DNA of 64,000 nucleotides from Methanobrevibacter sp. (GTDB lineage: Archaea > Methanobacteriota > Methanobacteria > Methanobacteriales > Methanobacteriaceae), in NCBI GenBank assembly GCA_016838945.1, contig JADLKP010000001.1, positions 1-64,000 of the forward strand, given 5' to 3'. Below, one piece after another: positions 51,583-60,186 of this stretch; position 1 is the first letter of the stretch, and every line of letters starts with the position of its first letter. The notes beneath the pieces were generated by a model. The model was not told where the DNA came from, made no database searches, and saw nothing but the letters and a program-made list of their open reading frames with translations. The position numbers and the translations under genes were made by a program.

Positions 51583-53427
51583 ATGGATTATGTTGAGTTT
51601 AATGATTATAAAATGTGGAAATACAGTATATACGAAGAAAATGATAAATTTTTATTTGATGAAATTGTAACATGTATAGAAAATGAGGCATATAGGTCAG
51701 CATCTGTCATGATATGGGTTTTATGTGCAGAATCTTTATATAAAAAGCTTAATATATTATCTGAAAGTAATAAAGCACTTAAAAATGATTTAGATAAAAA
51801 ATATTTGAAAAATAAAAATGAATTTGAATTATTAAATTTAGCTAAAGATTATAATTTAGTTAATGATGTCGAATATTCTCAATTAAATACTGTTAGGGAA
51901 GCTAGGAATAACTATGCACACCCAAATTTTGAAGAACCTAATAAAAATGAAGTTTTATCTTCATTATTTTATATTACCCATATAGTTTTATCAAAATCAC
52001 CTATGTATTCATATACTTATGGTGAAAATTTAATAAAATCTCATTTATTATCAGATCCTTATTATTTAGGTAATAAAAATGATTATCAAATAAAAGATTT
52101 TGCTTCAGACTTTTTTAAAAGAGTAGATTCCAAATATTATAAATCATATTTAAAATTATTTTTTAGACTTACTGAAGATTTGCTTAAAGAGCATAATATA
52201 AAAAATCAAATGTGTTCTAATGTAGGATTGATTTTTATAAAAAATTTAATTCTTCTAGACTCTAATTTGTTAAAAAATATTAATGAATTTTTAGATAAGT
52301 ATAAGATTACTTCTTGCAATGTTTTTTCTGAAGAGGATATTTGGCAATTATTAGATGAAAATTCTAAATTTAGAGTTTTTAATTATTCATTTGATTTTCA
52401 AAATAATATTTTCACTGAAGTTGAATTTTTAAATAAATATTTCCCATTATATGAAAAAGATATGTTAGAAGTAAATTTAAAAGAAAAAATTGATGAATTT
52501 ATTGATAAAAATCCACCCATATTGATTTTAAATTCTTCTTTACCTATTTTTAAGTTATATGAAAAAATTATTCATGATTTTAAATCATATGATTATTATA
52601 TACAAAATGATGTAGCTAAACTTTTGAAATCAATAGATTTAACATTGTTTGAGAAAAATCAACTAGAAGAAATTGGCAGAAATTTATTACAAGCAGCGGA
52701 TGGAGGGTCTTGGACTTCTAAAAGGATTTTAAATTTCTATTTGGATAATATGGGGGATGAAAAAATTCCAATTTCTCTAATTAGGGGAATTCTTTTTGAA
52801 GTATTTATAAATGAAAACAATGAATTTAGATTTAAAGAAAAACATTCCACCAATGTTTTAATTAATGTCTTAAATGATAAATCTTGTAATTCAATGGTAG
52901 AAGACTTATTAGAATTAATTAAACATTCAATAATAAAAAATAATTATTTTTATCATTATGATTTTGCAATTAAAAAAATTAATTTATTAAATGAACAAGA
53001 AAAGGTAAAACATTTGGAGGATTTAATTAATTCTATACAAATTTCACGATGTTATAGTATTAATAAGATTTTTGAAGAGGATAACTCTGCATTATTTATA
53101 TTGCCGGAAAAAGAGATTATTTATCCTCATATTTTTAGTTGCTTGAAAAGGGAAAATAAAGCAAGATTTATAAATTTTTCTAAGGAAAATATTTTCGATT
53201 TTATAAAATTTTTCGCTAATACAAGATATTCCCAAAAGGAATCAAAATATATATCAATAGATTTAGAATGGAATTTATTGAGCCAATTTATTGATTTAAA
53301 TGATTTAAAAGAGATTTTAGAAAAAAATTTAGAAGATGATAATCTTTATTTTAAAGAAAGGTATTTGGGAGAGTATTTTTTAGATAATTATTTGTATCAT
53401 ATTGATGAAACTGAGGATGATATATAA
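51583..53427 (+). CDS. Large protein with N-terminal HEPN-like domain
   Basis: A 614-residue protein. Residues about 35-150 are helical, with SASVMIWVLCAESLYKK and REARNNYAHP. The latter contains R-x4-H (RNNYAH, about 106-111), the HEPN catalytic pattern. The rest is helical, Leu/Asn/Asp-rich and matches no family I know. Extreme AT content and its place in the island suggest a defence role. No good ribosome binding site other than GGGTGT precedes the ATG. The 229-base gap before it holds only AT-rich sequence. Confidence 0.6.
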   Translation: MDYVEFNDYKMWKYSIYEENDKFLFDEIVTCIENEAYRSASVMIWVLCAESLYKKLNILSESNKALKNDLDKKYLKNKNEFELLNLAKDYNLVNDVEYSQLNTVREARNNYAHPNFEEPNKNEVLSSLFYITHIVLSKSPMYSYTYGENLIKSHLLSDPYYLGNKNDYQIKDFASDFFKRVDSKYYKSYLKLFFRLTEDLLKEHNIKNQMCSNVGLIFIKNLILLDSNLLKNINEFLDKYKITSCNVFSEEDIWQLLDENSKFRVFNYSFDFQNNIFTEVEFLNKYFPLYEKDMLEVNLKEKIDEFIDKNPPILILNSSLPIFKLYEKIIHDFKSYDYYIQNDVAKLLKSIDLTLFEKNQLEEIGRNLLQAADGGSWTSKRILNFYLDNMGDEKIPISLIRGILFEVFINENNEFRFKEKHSTNVLINVLNDKSCNSMVEDLLELIKHSIIKNNYFYHYDFAIKKINLLNEQEKVKHLEDLINSIQISRCYSINKIFEEDNSALFILPEKEIIYPHIFSCLKRENKARFINFSKENIFDFIKFFANTRYSQKESKYISIDLEWNLLSQFIDLNDLKEILEKNLEDDNLYFKERYLGEYFLDNYLYHIDETEDDI

Positions 53428-53623
53428 GTTAATAAATTAATTATTTTTAAAATTTAGAATAATCAAAGTATTATTTGACTGGAAATATAATTTTACATTA
53501 CTGAGATGTGTTTTCCAAAATTTATTATAGTTTTTTGTATTTTCTTATTTTTCAAATGCTCTCTTAATATTTATTAACTATCTAAACTAAATTATAATTA
53601 GAACTAATTGAGGAATTTTTATC

Positions 53624-54562
53624 ATGCAGTATGACCTTTCGAATAATCCCGTCTTTGAAGCTAAACCTTTTTTAAAATGGGCTGGAGGAAAAAAACAATT
53701 AATTGAAACCATTGAATCTAAGTTTCCTGATGAAATTAAATCATCAAGGAAAATAGAAAAATACTTTGAACCTTTTGTCGGAGGAGGTGCTTTATTTTTC
53801 TATTTGATGTCTAATTATCATATTAGCGAAGCTTATATTTATGATATCAATAGGGAACTTATTTTAACTTATGATGCTATTAAAAATAATCCTAATGAAT
53901 TAATTGAAGAGCTTAAAAGTCTTTCTGAGGAATATATTCCTAAAAGCCAAGATGAAAGAAAAGAAATGTATTTAGATATTAGGCAAAAATTCAATGATGC
54001 TATTCCTGATTTTGATTTTAAAAATTATAATGAAGATTACATTCAGAGGGCAGCATATACTATTTTTATGAATAAAACATGTTTTAATGGTTTATTTAGA
54101 TTAAATCGAAATATGGAATTTAATGTTCCTCATGGAAGATATAAAAAGCCATTGATATGTGATGATGAAAATATTCGTAATGTATCTAAAGTTCTTCAGC
54201 ATACTACAATAGTTTGTGGTAGCTTTTTAGAATCAGAGGATTTAATTGATGATAAATCTCTTGTTTATTTGGATCCTCCTTATAGGCCAATTAGCAACAC
54301 TTCTAATTTCAATACATATGCAGGCAATGATTTTAATGATGACAGTCAAAGGGAATTGGGAGAGTACTATAAAAGAATTTCCAATAAGGGAGCAAAAGCT
54401 ATTTTAAGTAATTCAGACCCTAAAAATGTAGATGAAAATGATAATTTCTTTGATGATATTTATGCAGGTTATACTATAGATAGAGTTTATGCAAAAAGAT
54501 CTATTAATTCCAATGCTTCTAAAAGAGGAGCTATTACTGAGATTTTAGTTAGAAATTATTAA
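53624..54562 (+). CDS. dpnM: DNA adenine methyltransferase, Dam/DpnM type (GATC)
   Basis: A 312-residue N6-adenine methyltransferase of the alpha class. KPFLKWAGGKKQL at the start and FEPFVGGGALFF (near 49-60) form the SAM site, and DPPY (near 216) is catalytic. CFNGLFRLNR and FNVPHGRYK are typical of Dam/DpnM enzymes. It lies 44 bases before a DpnII-type endonuclease gene, so it protects the host GATC sites. GAGGAA precedes the ATG. Confidence 0.93.
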   Translation: MQYDLSNNPVFEAKPFLKWAGGKKQLIETIESKFPDEIKSSRKIEKYFEPFVGGGALFFYLMSNYHISEAYIYDINRELILTYDAIKNNPNELIEELKSLSEEYIPKSQDERKEMYLDIRQKFNDAIPDFDFKNYNEDYIQRAAYTIFMNKTCFNGLFRLNRNMEFNVPHGRYKKPLICDDENIRNVSKVLQHTTIVCGSFLESEDLIDDKSLVYLDPPYRPISNTSNFNTYAGNDFNDDSQRELGEYYKRISNKGAKAILSNSDPKNVDENDNFFDDIYAGYTIDRVYAKRSINSNASKRGAITEILVRNY

Positions 54563-54606
54563 TTTTTTATATAAATTTATATATCATTTAATCAAGATCT
54601 TTAAAC

Positions 54607-55458
54607 ATGGTTAAATATGCATCATTAGGTTACGAATCATTAGATGATTATAATCAAGATTTTTTTGGTACTTTATTAGAAACTAATCATACTTATGAAT
54701 TCTTTGTTAATTGGAAAAAAGTTTTTAATAATTTAGAAGATTATATTATTGAAATTAGTATTTTAAATAGTCTAAATAAGGTTGAATTAACTAAAGTTGA
54801 GCCTCATTTTAGAGAAATCTTAAGGAAATATCCTAATGTTTTAAAGGTGTTACCAACAATTTTAGCTATTCGTGATAAAAGAGTAGATGTTTTGGATATT
54901 GAAGAAAATGAGTTTAAAGTTGTTGATTTCTCTAATGAACAATTTGATGTTGATGAGGTTGTAGATTTTTGTAAAAAATCCGGATTATTAGATTTATTTT
55001 CTAAAATTGATGATTTATATTCTTATCTTGTTGGAACTGAAGTTGGATTAGATACCAATGGCCGAAAAAATAGAAGTGGGCATGTTTTTGAAGATATTGT
55101 TGGAGAATTACTTGCTAAAAAAATAGAGAATCATCCAGAATATCGTTTAGGAAAGGAAGAAACAATTAGATTTCAAAGAACAAAGCGTTGGGATTATGTA
55201 ATTTATTATAATAATATTCCTAAATATTTATTTGAGTGTAATTTTTATAATGGAACTGGTAGTAAACCTATTGAAGTTGCTAATGCTTATGTAGATTTAC
55301 AGAATCAAATTAATGATTCTCATTTAACATTTATATGGGTAACAGATGGAAAAGGTTGGAGAAAGATGGATAAAGCTTTAAAAGAAGTTTCTCCTGGAAT
55401 AGATTATATTGTTAATTATAATATTTTGAGTAAATCAATAGATAAGATTTTATTCTGA
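54607..55458 (+). CDS. dpnII: Type II restriction endonuclease, DpnII family
   Basis: A 283-residue endonuclease. The family signature GTEVGLDTNGRKNRSGHVFED (split here as GTEVGLDTNG and RKNRSGHVFED, near residue 140-160) and the catalytic WDYVIYYNN with YLFECNFYNGTGSKP match DpnII, which cuts before unmethylated GATC. E-x-N replaces E-x-K, as is usual in this family. It is co-directional with the methyltransferase. A two-gene system without the second methyltransferase seen in Streptococcus. Confidence 0.92.
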   Translation: MVKYASLGYESLDDYNQDFFGTLLETNHTYEFFVNWKKVFNNLEDYIIEISILNSLNKVELTKVEPHFREILRKYPNVLKVLPTILAIRDKRVDVLDIEENEFKVVDFSNEQFDVDEVVDFCKKSGLLDLFSKIDDLYSYLVGTEVGLDTNGRKNRSGHVFEDIVGELLAKKIENHPEYRLGKEETIRFQRTKRWDYVIYYNNIPKYLFECNFYNGTGSKPIEVANAYVDLQNQINDSHLTFIWVTDGKGWRKMDKALKEVSPGIDYIVNYNILSKSIDKILF

Positions 55459-55586
55459 ATGTCTATCATTAAAATCAATTAAGTATAATTTTTTAAATTT
55501 CAGGTGTTTTTTATGGTTAAAAAAAGAAAACAGATATTAAATATCTTGATTTTATTAAGAAATAATTAAAAATGTAGGAGTTAATT

Positions 55587-56785
55587 ATGATTACATTGTT
55601 TAATATGAATTCCAATTTATATGATTATACCGAAAATATAAAAAGAAACATTGATGAAAGAATTAAGTCTATGGATGATATTGAAATATTATCAAATAAT
55701 GAAAATGATTGCATTCAATATTTGATAAAATTATTCAAAGTTGATTTTATAGAGTTGTATCCTGATGAAATATCATACGCTAAAAAATCAAAAAAGATTT
55801 ATAAAAAAGATTTACCAAGAAAAATTTCATTTAATCCTTATGAAAAAGTAGAAGTTCCCAGTATTGTTCTCAGTGTTCCTTTCAAGGGTGATATGGACTT
55901 ATTAATCTATCGCCCAAGTCGTTTTCAGTTACCTCCAAATAATTTTTATATTGAAAATGGGAGTATTTGTTTTGATTTATTAAAATTAAATAATGATTCT
56001 GAAGGTTTTAAAAGAGAAGTAAATAAGTCAAAGGATTATTTAACTATAATGTTTGAAAATATGAATAATGATATTGTAAAAATTAATCAAGATTTGGAAA
56101 TTTATATAAAAAATGCTTTTAAAAATAAAAAAGAAAATTTAATAAAGGAAAATGATTTTTTTGTTTCATTAGATATTCCAGAATCTAATTCAGGAAAAAT
56201 TAATAAAAAAACTTATTCAATTCCAATAAATTATCAAAATAAAATTTCAATTAATTTTGAAAAACTTTCTAAATTAAATCCTACTTTAGATTATAATACT
56301 TATAAAGAAATACTTACTTCTATCTATAAATACTGTTCCTCTTTTGAACAGCATCCAGAAACATGTAAACATCATGATGAAGAAGGCATACGTGATTTGG
56401 TATTAGCTCATTTAAGTTCAATTATTGATGAAAGTGTGACCGCTGAATCAATAAATAAATCTGGTAAAACAGATATTCTAATTAAACATGGTATTTCTAA
56501 TATTTTTGTTTCAGAATGTAAAATTTGGTATGGGAAAAAGGTTATCTTAAAGCAATTGACCAATTATTAAGTTATTTAACTTGGAAGGATTCAAAAACAA
56601 CAATAATTATCTTTGTAAGAAATCAAGGGATTAATCATGTTCTTAATGAGATAGAAAAATATACTAAAACTCATAATAATTTTAATAAATTTAATGGACG
56701 CTTTGAGAAAAATTGGTTTGAGTACGAATTTTTTAATGAAGATATTGAGTTTATTTTATCAGTTTTAGTTTTTAAGATTGATTAA
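55587..56785 (+). pseudogene. PD-(D/E)XK nuclease-domain protein, frameshifted
   Basis: The first frame (to 56570) and a second frame (from about 56534 to 56785) join smoothly if one base is restored at the GGGAAAAA run at 56532-56539: ECKIWYG continues as EKGYLKAIDQLLSYLTW. The joined protein of about 399 residues ends in a PD-(D/E)XK domain with TDILIKH and SECKIW giving D and E-x-K. The N-terminal 250 residues are not recognised. TAGGAGTT precedes the ATG. Second homopolymer break in the island after 50790. Confidence 0.7.
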
Positions 56786-57037
56786 GTATAAATAAAGAAA
56801 ATCATTCTTAGAAAACATCATTTAACATTAGCTAAGAATATAAAAATTTCAGATCTCAGATAATTTAATTTTTTGAGAAAAGTTTTAATAAATTTAAAAC
56901 GATTAATTTATAATTTTGAAGTATTTTTTCTATTTTCACATGTTTTTTTTAAAAAATTTTATAAGTTTATAAATAGTAAACTATATATTAATTATAGTTT
57001 TAAAACAAATAGTTTTATTTATAAATAGGGGGGTTTA

Positions 57038-59425
57038 ATTATTTTAAAACAAGGCTTTGAAAAGGTATTAAGAGAATATCTTGATGCTAAAGAGAGTATA
57101 GGCACAACAAATGCACCAATAGCTCATTTTATTAATCATGATTTTAAAAAAGATCTTGAAGAACTTATTGATTTAGAAAAAATTTATGTTTCATCATCTT
57201 CTGGTAGAGGAAATTTATCAGATGTTCCATGGATTTCTTGTACTTCTTATGGACAAAATTTAGGGGTGGATATCACATATTTATTTAAATCCGACATGAC
57301 TGGTTTTTATTTGACTTTAAGAGTTTTTTATAATCACAATTTTAAAATTTCATCTATAAATTCTAAATATTATGTTAAAGCCAAGGCAGATTCAATTAGA
57401 GATTTTTTAACAAAATATAACTTTAACAATTCTGACTTTTTATTCAACATTGATTTATGTAGTGATAATATTTTATCAACTATTCATGAATCAGGCACTA
57501 TTTTGGCTAAATATTACGATTCACAGGATATTCCATCTGAAAAAGAATTAATAAATGATTTAAATTTTTTCATTGATTTAAATGAATTTATTTTTGAGAA
57601 TTATAATAATGATATAGATATTTCTAATGAGGAATGGTTAGATGCTTTATCTAACACTGATGTAATTAATACAGAAATGTTTAGCATAATGAAAATTCTC
57701 ACAGAAAATGATGATTATACCTCTACTTTTGAGGAAATTTCTGAAAAAATGAAGCTCTTAGGCTTTGATAATTTAAATATTTTTACAACTGTAGTTATTA
57801 ATTCCCTAAACGTGAAAAAATATTTGAAAAAAAGAAAAATTCTAGATTCAGATAATAATGATTTGTTTTGGATGGTATTTTTTAATTGGGATATAGTTAA
57901 AGATCATAAATTAGTTTTAAGGGATGATCTTATAGAAATTTTTAAAAATAACTTTGAAATTATTGAGGAAAATAGAATGAATTATGAAATTGAAAAGAAT
58001 GGTATTTCTTTCTATAATTATCTTTTGAAAGAAAATTATTATTTTGATAAAGAGTTAATTGAGAATTTTTTACTTTCTTTAAAGATTAAGCCTTTTATAC
58101 TTTGTGTAGGAAATTCAGGTACTGGTAAGACAAAATTGTCTCAGTTATTTGCTAAATATTTAATCGAAAAAACTTTAAAAAATAAAAACGGGGAAACTTA
58201 TTCTGTGGGTGATGAATCAAAATCTTTTTTAGCATCAGTTAAAGTTGGTAAATCTGCAATTAATAAAGGATGGGCGATCCCAAGAGAAGATAGTATAAAT
58301 TTAATACCAAAGATGAATTGTGAAGAGTCTTTTCCTGCTTTAATAGATGGAATTCCTGCTAAAGGAAAAATTAATTTTAATGTAAGATTTTTCTATGAAA
58401 CTGATGACAAAGTGAAAAATCATCTTAAAAAATTAGCTGATGAAAATCCTAATCAAAGAATAACTTTGAAGTTAGATGTTCCTTCTGAATTAACTGAAAA
58501 AGAAACTAAAATGTTAGAAGATAAGTATTATGATTCAAATTACAAAATAATCCCAGTAGGTGCCAATTGGACTGAAAACAGACACATAGTAGGCTACTAC
58601 AATGTAATCACAAACGAATACCAATCCACACCTGCATATGACTTAATAAAAGCAGCAAACAACTCTACAGAACCACATTTCCTCATACTAGACGAAATGA
58701 ACCTATCACATGTAGAACGCTATTTCGCCGACTTCCTATCAGCTATTGAAAGTAAAGAGAAAATCCCACTATACGGAGAGGAGGAACTAACACTACCTCA
58801 AAACCTATTCATCATAGGTACAGTAAACGTAGATGAAACCACATACATGTTCTCTCCAAAAGTCTTGGATCGTGCCAATGTCATAGAATTCGAGACCTAT
58901 TCTGCTATTGATTATATGAACAATGGAATCAATCTGCTCTCTCCAAGCGGAAACATATCATATCTCGAAGACCCATTGGCAGGAAATCATATTCGTGATT
59001 ATGGAATAGGTGAATTAAGAGACTTATTCATTGAAGTCACTGCAGAGGAACAATCATTCTGGAACATATTGACAGAGGAAATATTCTCTTTCCAATCCAT
59101 ATTAAAGGAATCCGGATTTGATTTTGGATTTAGAGTCATAAACGAAATGGTTCGCTTCATGGCTGTAGCTTGGGAATATGAGGACAAGCCACTTAATTTT
59201 ACAAACTGGACTCGCTACTTTGATGCCTGCATAAAGCAAAAGCTACTTCCTAAATTGCATGGTTCTGAAAAGATCATTGGAGAAACATTGGATGAATTAT
59301 ACAAAAAATGCTTAAGCAGTGCTGTAGAGACGGAAGATATGGCTAAATATCCTGAATCCTATAAAAAATTAAAGGAAATGAGGGAAGTGTTAAGAAAGCA
59401 ACGTTATGTCTCATTCATAAATTAA
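57038..59425 (+). CDS. mcrB: McrB-like AAA GTPase/ATPase with DUF3578 N-terminus, probable AUU start
   Basis: McrB-like motor of a modification-dependent restriction system, about 795 residues. Residues 1 to about 190 form a DUF3578-type domain (GRGNLSDVPWISCTS, VDITYLFKSDMTGFYLTL). The AAA part has Walker A GNSGTGKTKL (near 357), Walker B FLILDEMNLSHVE (near 549) and GTVNVDETTYMFSPKVLDRA (near 594). The first standard start codon is GTG 57266, inside DUF3578. Upstream the frame is open and conserved, and AGGGGGG at 57027-57033 lies four bases before ATT 57038, so AUU initiation is likely. Base composition shifts sharply near 58550. Confidence 0.85.
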   Translation: MILKQGFEKVLREYLDAKESIGTTNAPIAHFINHDFKKDLEELIDLEKIYVSSSSGRGNLSDVPWISCTSYGQNLGVDITYLFKSDMTGFYLTLRVFYNHNFKISSINSKYYVKAKADSIRDFLTKYNFNNSDFLFNIDLCSDNILSTIHESGTILAKYYDSQDIPSEKELINDLNFFIDLNEFIFENYNNDIDISNEEWLDALSNTDVINTEMFSIMKILTENDDYTSTFEEISEKMKLLGFDNLNIFTTVVINSLNVKKYLKKRKILDSDNNDLFWMVFFNWDIVKDHKLVLRDDLIEIFKNNFEIIEENRMNYEIEKNGISFYNYLLKENYYFDKELIENFLLSLKIKPFILCVGNSGTGKTKLSQLFAKYLIEKTLKNKNGETYSVGDESKSFLASVKVGKSAINKGWAIPREDSINLIPKMNCEESFPALIDGIPAKGKINFNVRFFYETDDKVKNHLKKLADENPNQRITLKLDVPSELTEKETKMLEDKYYDSNYKIIPVGANWTENRHIVGYYNVITNEYQSTPAYDLIKAANNSTEPHFLILDEMNLSHVERYFADFLSAIESKEKIPLYGEEELTLPQNLFIIGTVNVDETTYMFSPKVLDRANVIEFETYSAIDYMNNGINLLSPSGNISYLEDPLAGNHIRDYGIGELRDLFIEVTAEEQSFWNILTEEIFSFQSILKESGFDFGFRVINEMVRFMAVAWEYEDKPLNFTNWTRYFDACIKQKLLPKLHGSEKIIGETLDELYKKCLSSAVETEDMAKYPESYKKLKEMREVLRKQRYVSFIN

Positions 59426-59593
59426 TATTTTCATGTAAAATGTAGTGTATATTAAAAATTATTTCAATATTGTTATTATTTTACGAAATAAAGTAAATAT
59501 TGTGGTTATTTTTTTAAAAAAACTTATATACTACTTTTTACACACCTATTTTTACTTCTATACTTTTTAATTTGATTTTTAGAAAAATATTTA

Positions 59594-59612
59594 TAGTATA
59601 CTCAGTATACTA
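59594..59612 (+). promoter_or_regulatory. Palindromic operator of the RelE-type module
   Basis: TAGTATACTCAGTATACTA is a perfect 9-1-9 palindrome overlapping the end of the TATA-like AAATATTTATA and lying about 15 bases before the antitoxin ATG. It fits autorepression by the ribbon-helix-helix antitoxin. Confidence 0.75.
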
Positions 59613-59626
59613 TTATTTGTGATATC

Positions 59627-59890
59627 ATGATGACTAAAACTATTAAAATATCTCAAGATACCCATAAATCCTTATCTGACTTGGCATCAAAAAATGATAC
59701 ATTCAATGATGTCATAAGATTTTTAATTGATTATTATAAATCAAATGAGGAATTCACTGATGAAGAAGCGGAATTTTATAATAGGGAGATAGAAAAATTC
59801 GAAAATGATGATTTGGAAAATCTTAACGAATTAAGTTTAAAAAGTTTAGAGGAAAGAATAAGCAAGTTGGAAAATGAGATAAAAAAATGA
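59627..59890 (+). CDS. Ribbon-helix-helix-type antitoxin
   Basis: An 87-residue protein with an N-terminal ribbon-helix-helix-like DNA-binding part (TKTIKISQDTHKSLSDLASK, then FNDVIRFLIDYYK) and an acidic, helical tail that would wrap the toxin (ISKLENEIKK). It overlaps the toxin gene by four bases (ATGA), a standard coupling. ATG 59630 is an equally possible start. The pair sits between the two genes of the McrBC-like system. Confidence 0.82.
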   Translation: MMTKTIKISQDTHKSLSDLASKNDTFNDVIRFLIDYYKSNEEFTDEEAEFYNREIEKFENDDLENLNELSLKSLEERISKLENEIKK

Positions 59891-60171
59891 GTTATAAACT
59901 TTTTGAGCATGATAGAGTAATAAAATTTTTTAAGAAACATAAAAAGGATAAAGAATTGTTATTAAGAATTCATAAAAAATATTTAAAAATTCTGGAAAAC
60001 CCATATGATTCTAGTTTTAAAGAATTAACTAGCATTAAATGCCCAAAATGTCATCGTGCTAGAGTTGGGGATTATAGGATAATATTTTATGTTAGCGAGA
60101 GAAAAAAGCAAATAGAAATAATTGACATTATTGCTCGTAAGGATAATTACAAACTATTTTCAATTATTTGA
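59887..60171 (+). CDS. RelE/ParE-superfamily toxin
   Basis: A 94-residue toxin of the RelE/YafQ/ParE fold: FEHDRVIKFFKKHKKDKELL, LENPYDSSFKELTS, then RARVGDYRIIFYVSERKKQIEIIDI with the conserved R..GDYRI core. An unusual CPKCH insertion before it could bind metal. It overlaps its antitoxin. Homologues cleave ribosome-bound mRNA or poison gyrase; which applies cannot be told. AT-rich like the island. Confidence 0.85.
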   Translation: MSYKLFEHDRVIKFFKKHKKDKELLLRIHKKYLKILENPYDSSFKELTSIKCPKCHRARVGDYRIIFYVSERKKQIEIIDIIARKDNYKLFSII

Positions 60172-60186
60172 ATTCATGGTAATAAT

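Noticed and set aside
55514..55570. 18-codon frame MVKKRKQILNILILLRNN between DpnII and the broken nuclease gene
   Set aside because: No recognisable family, and the other frames are equally short. Probably a remnant.
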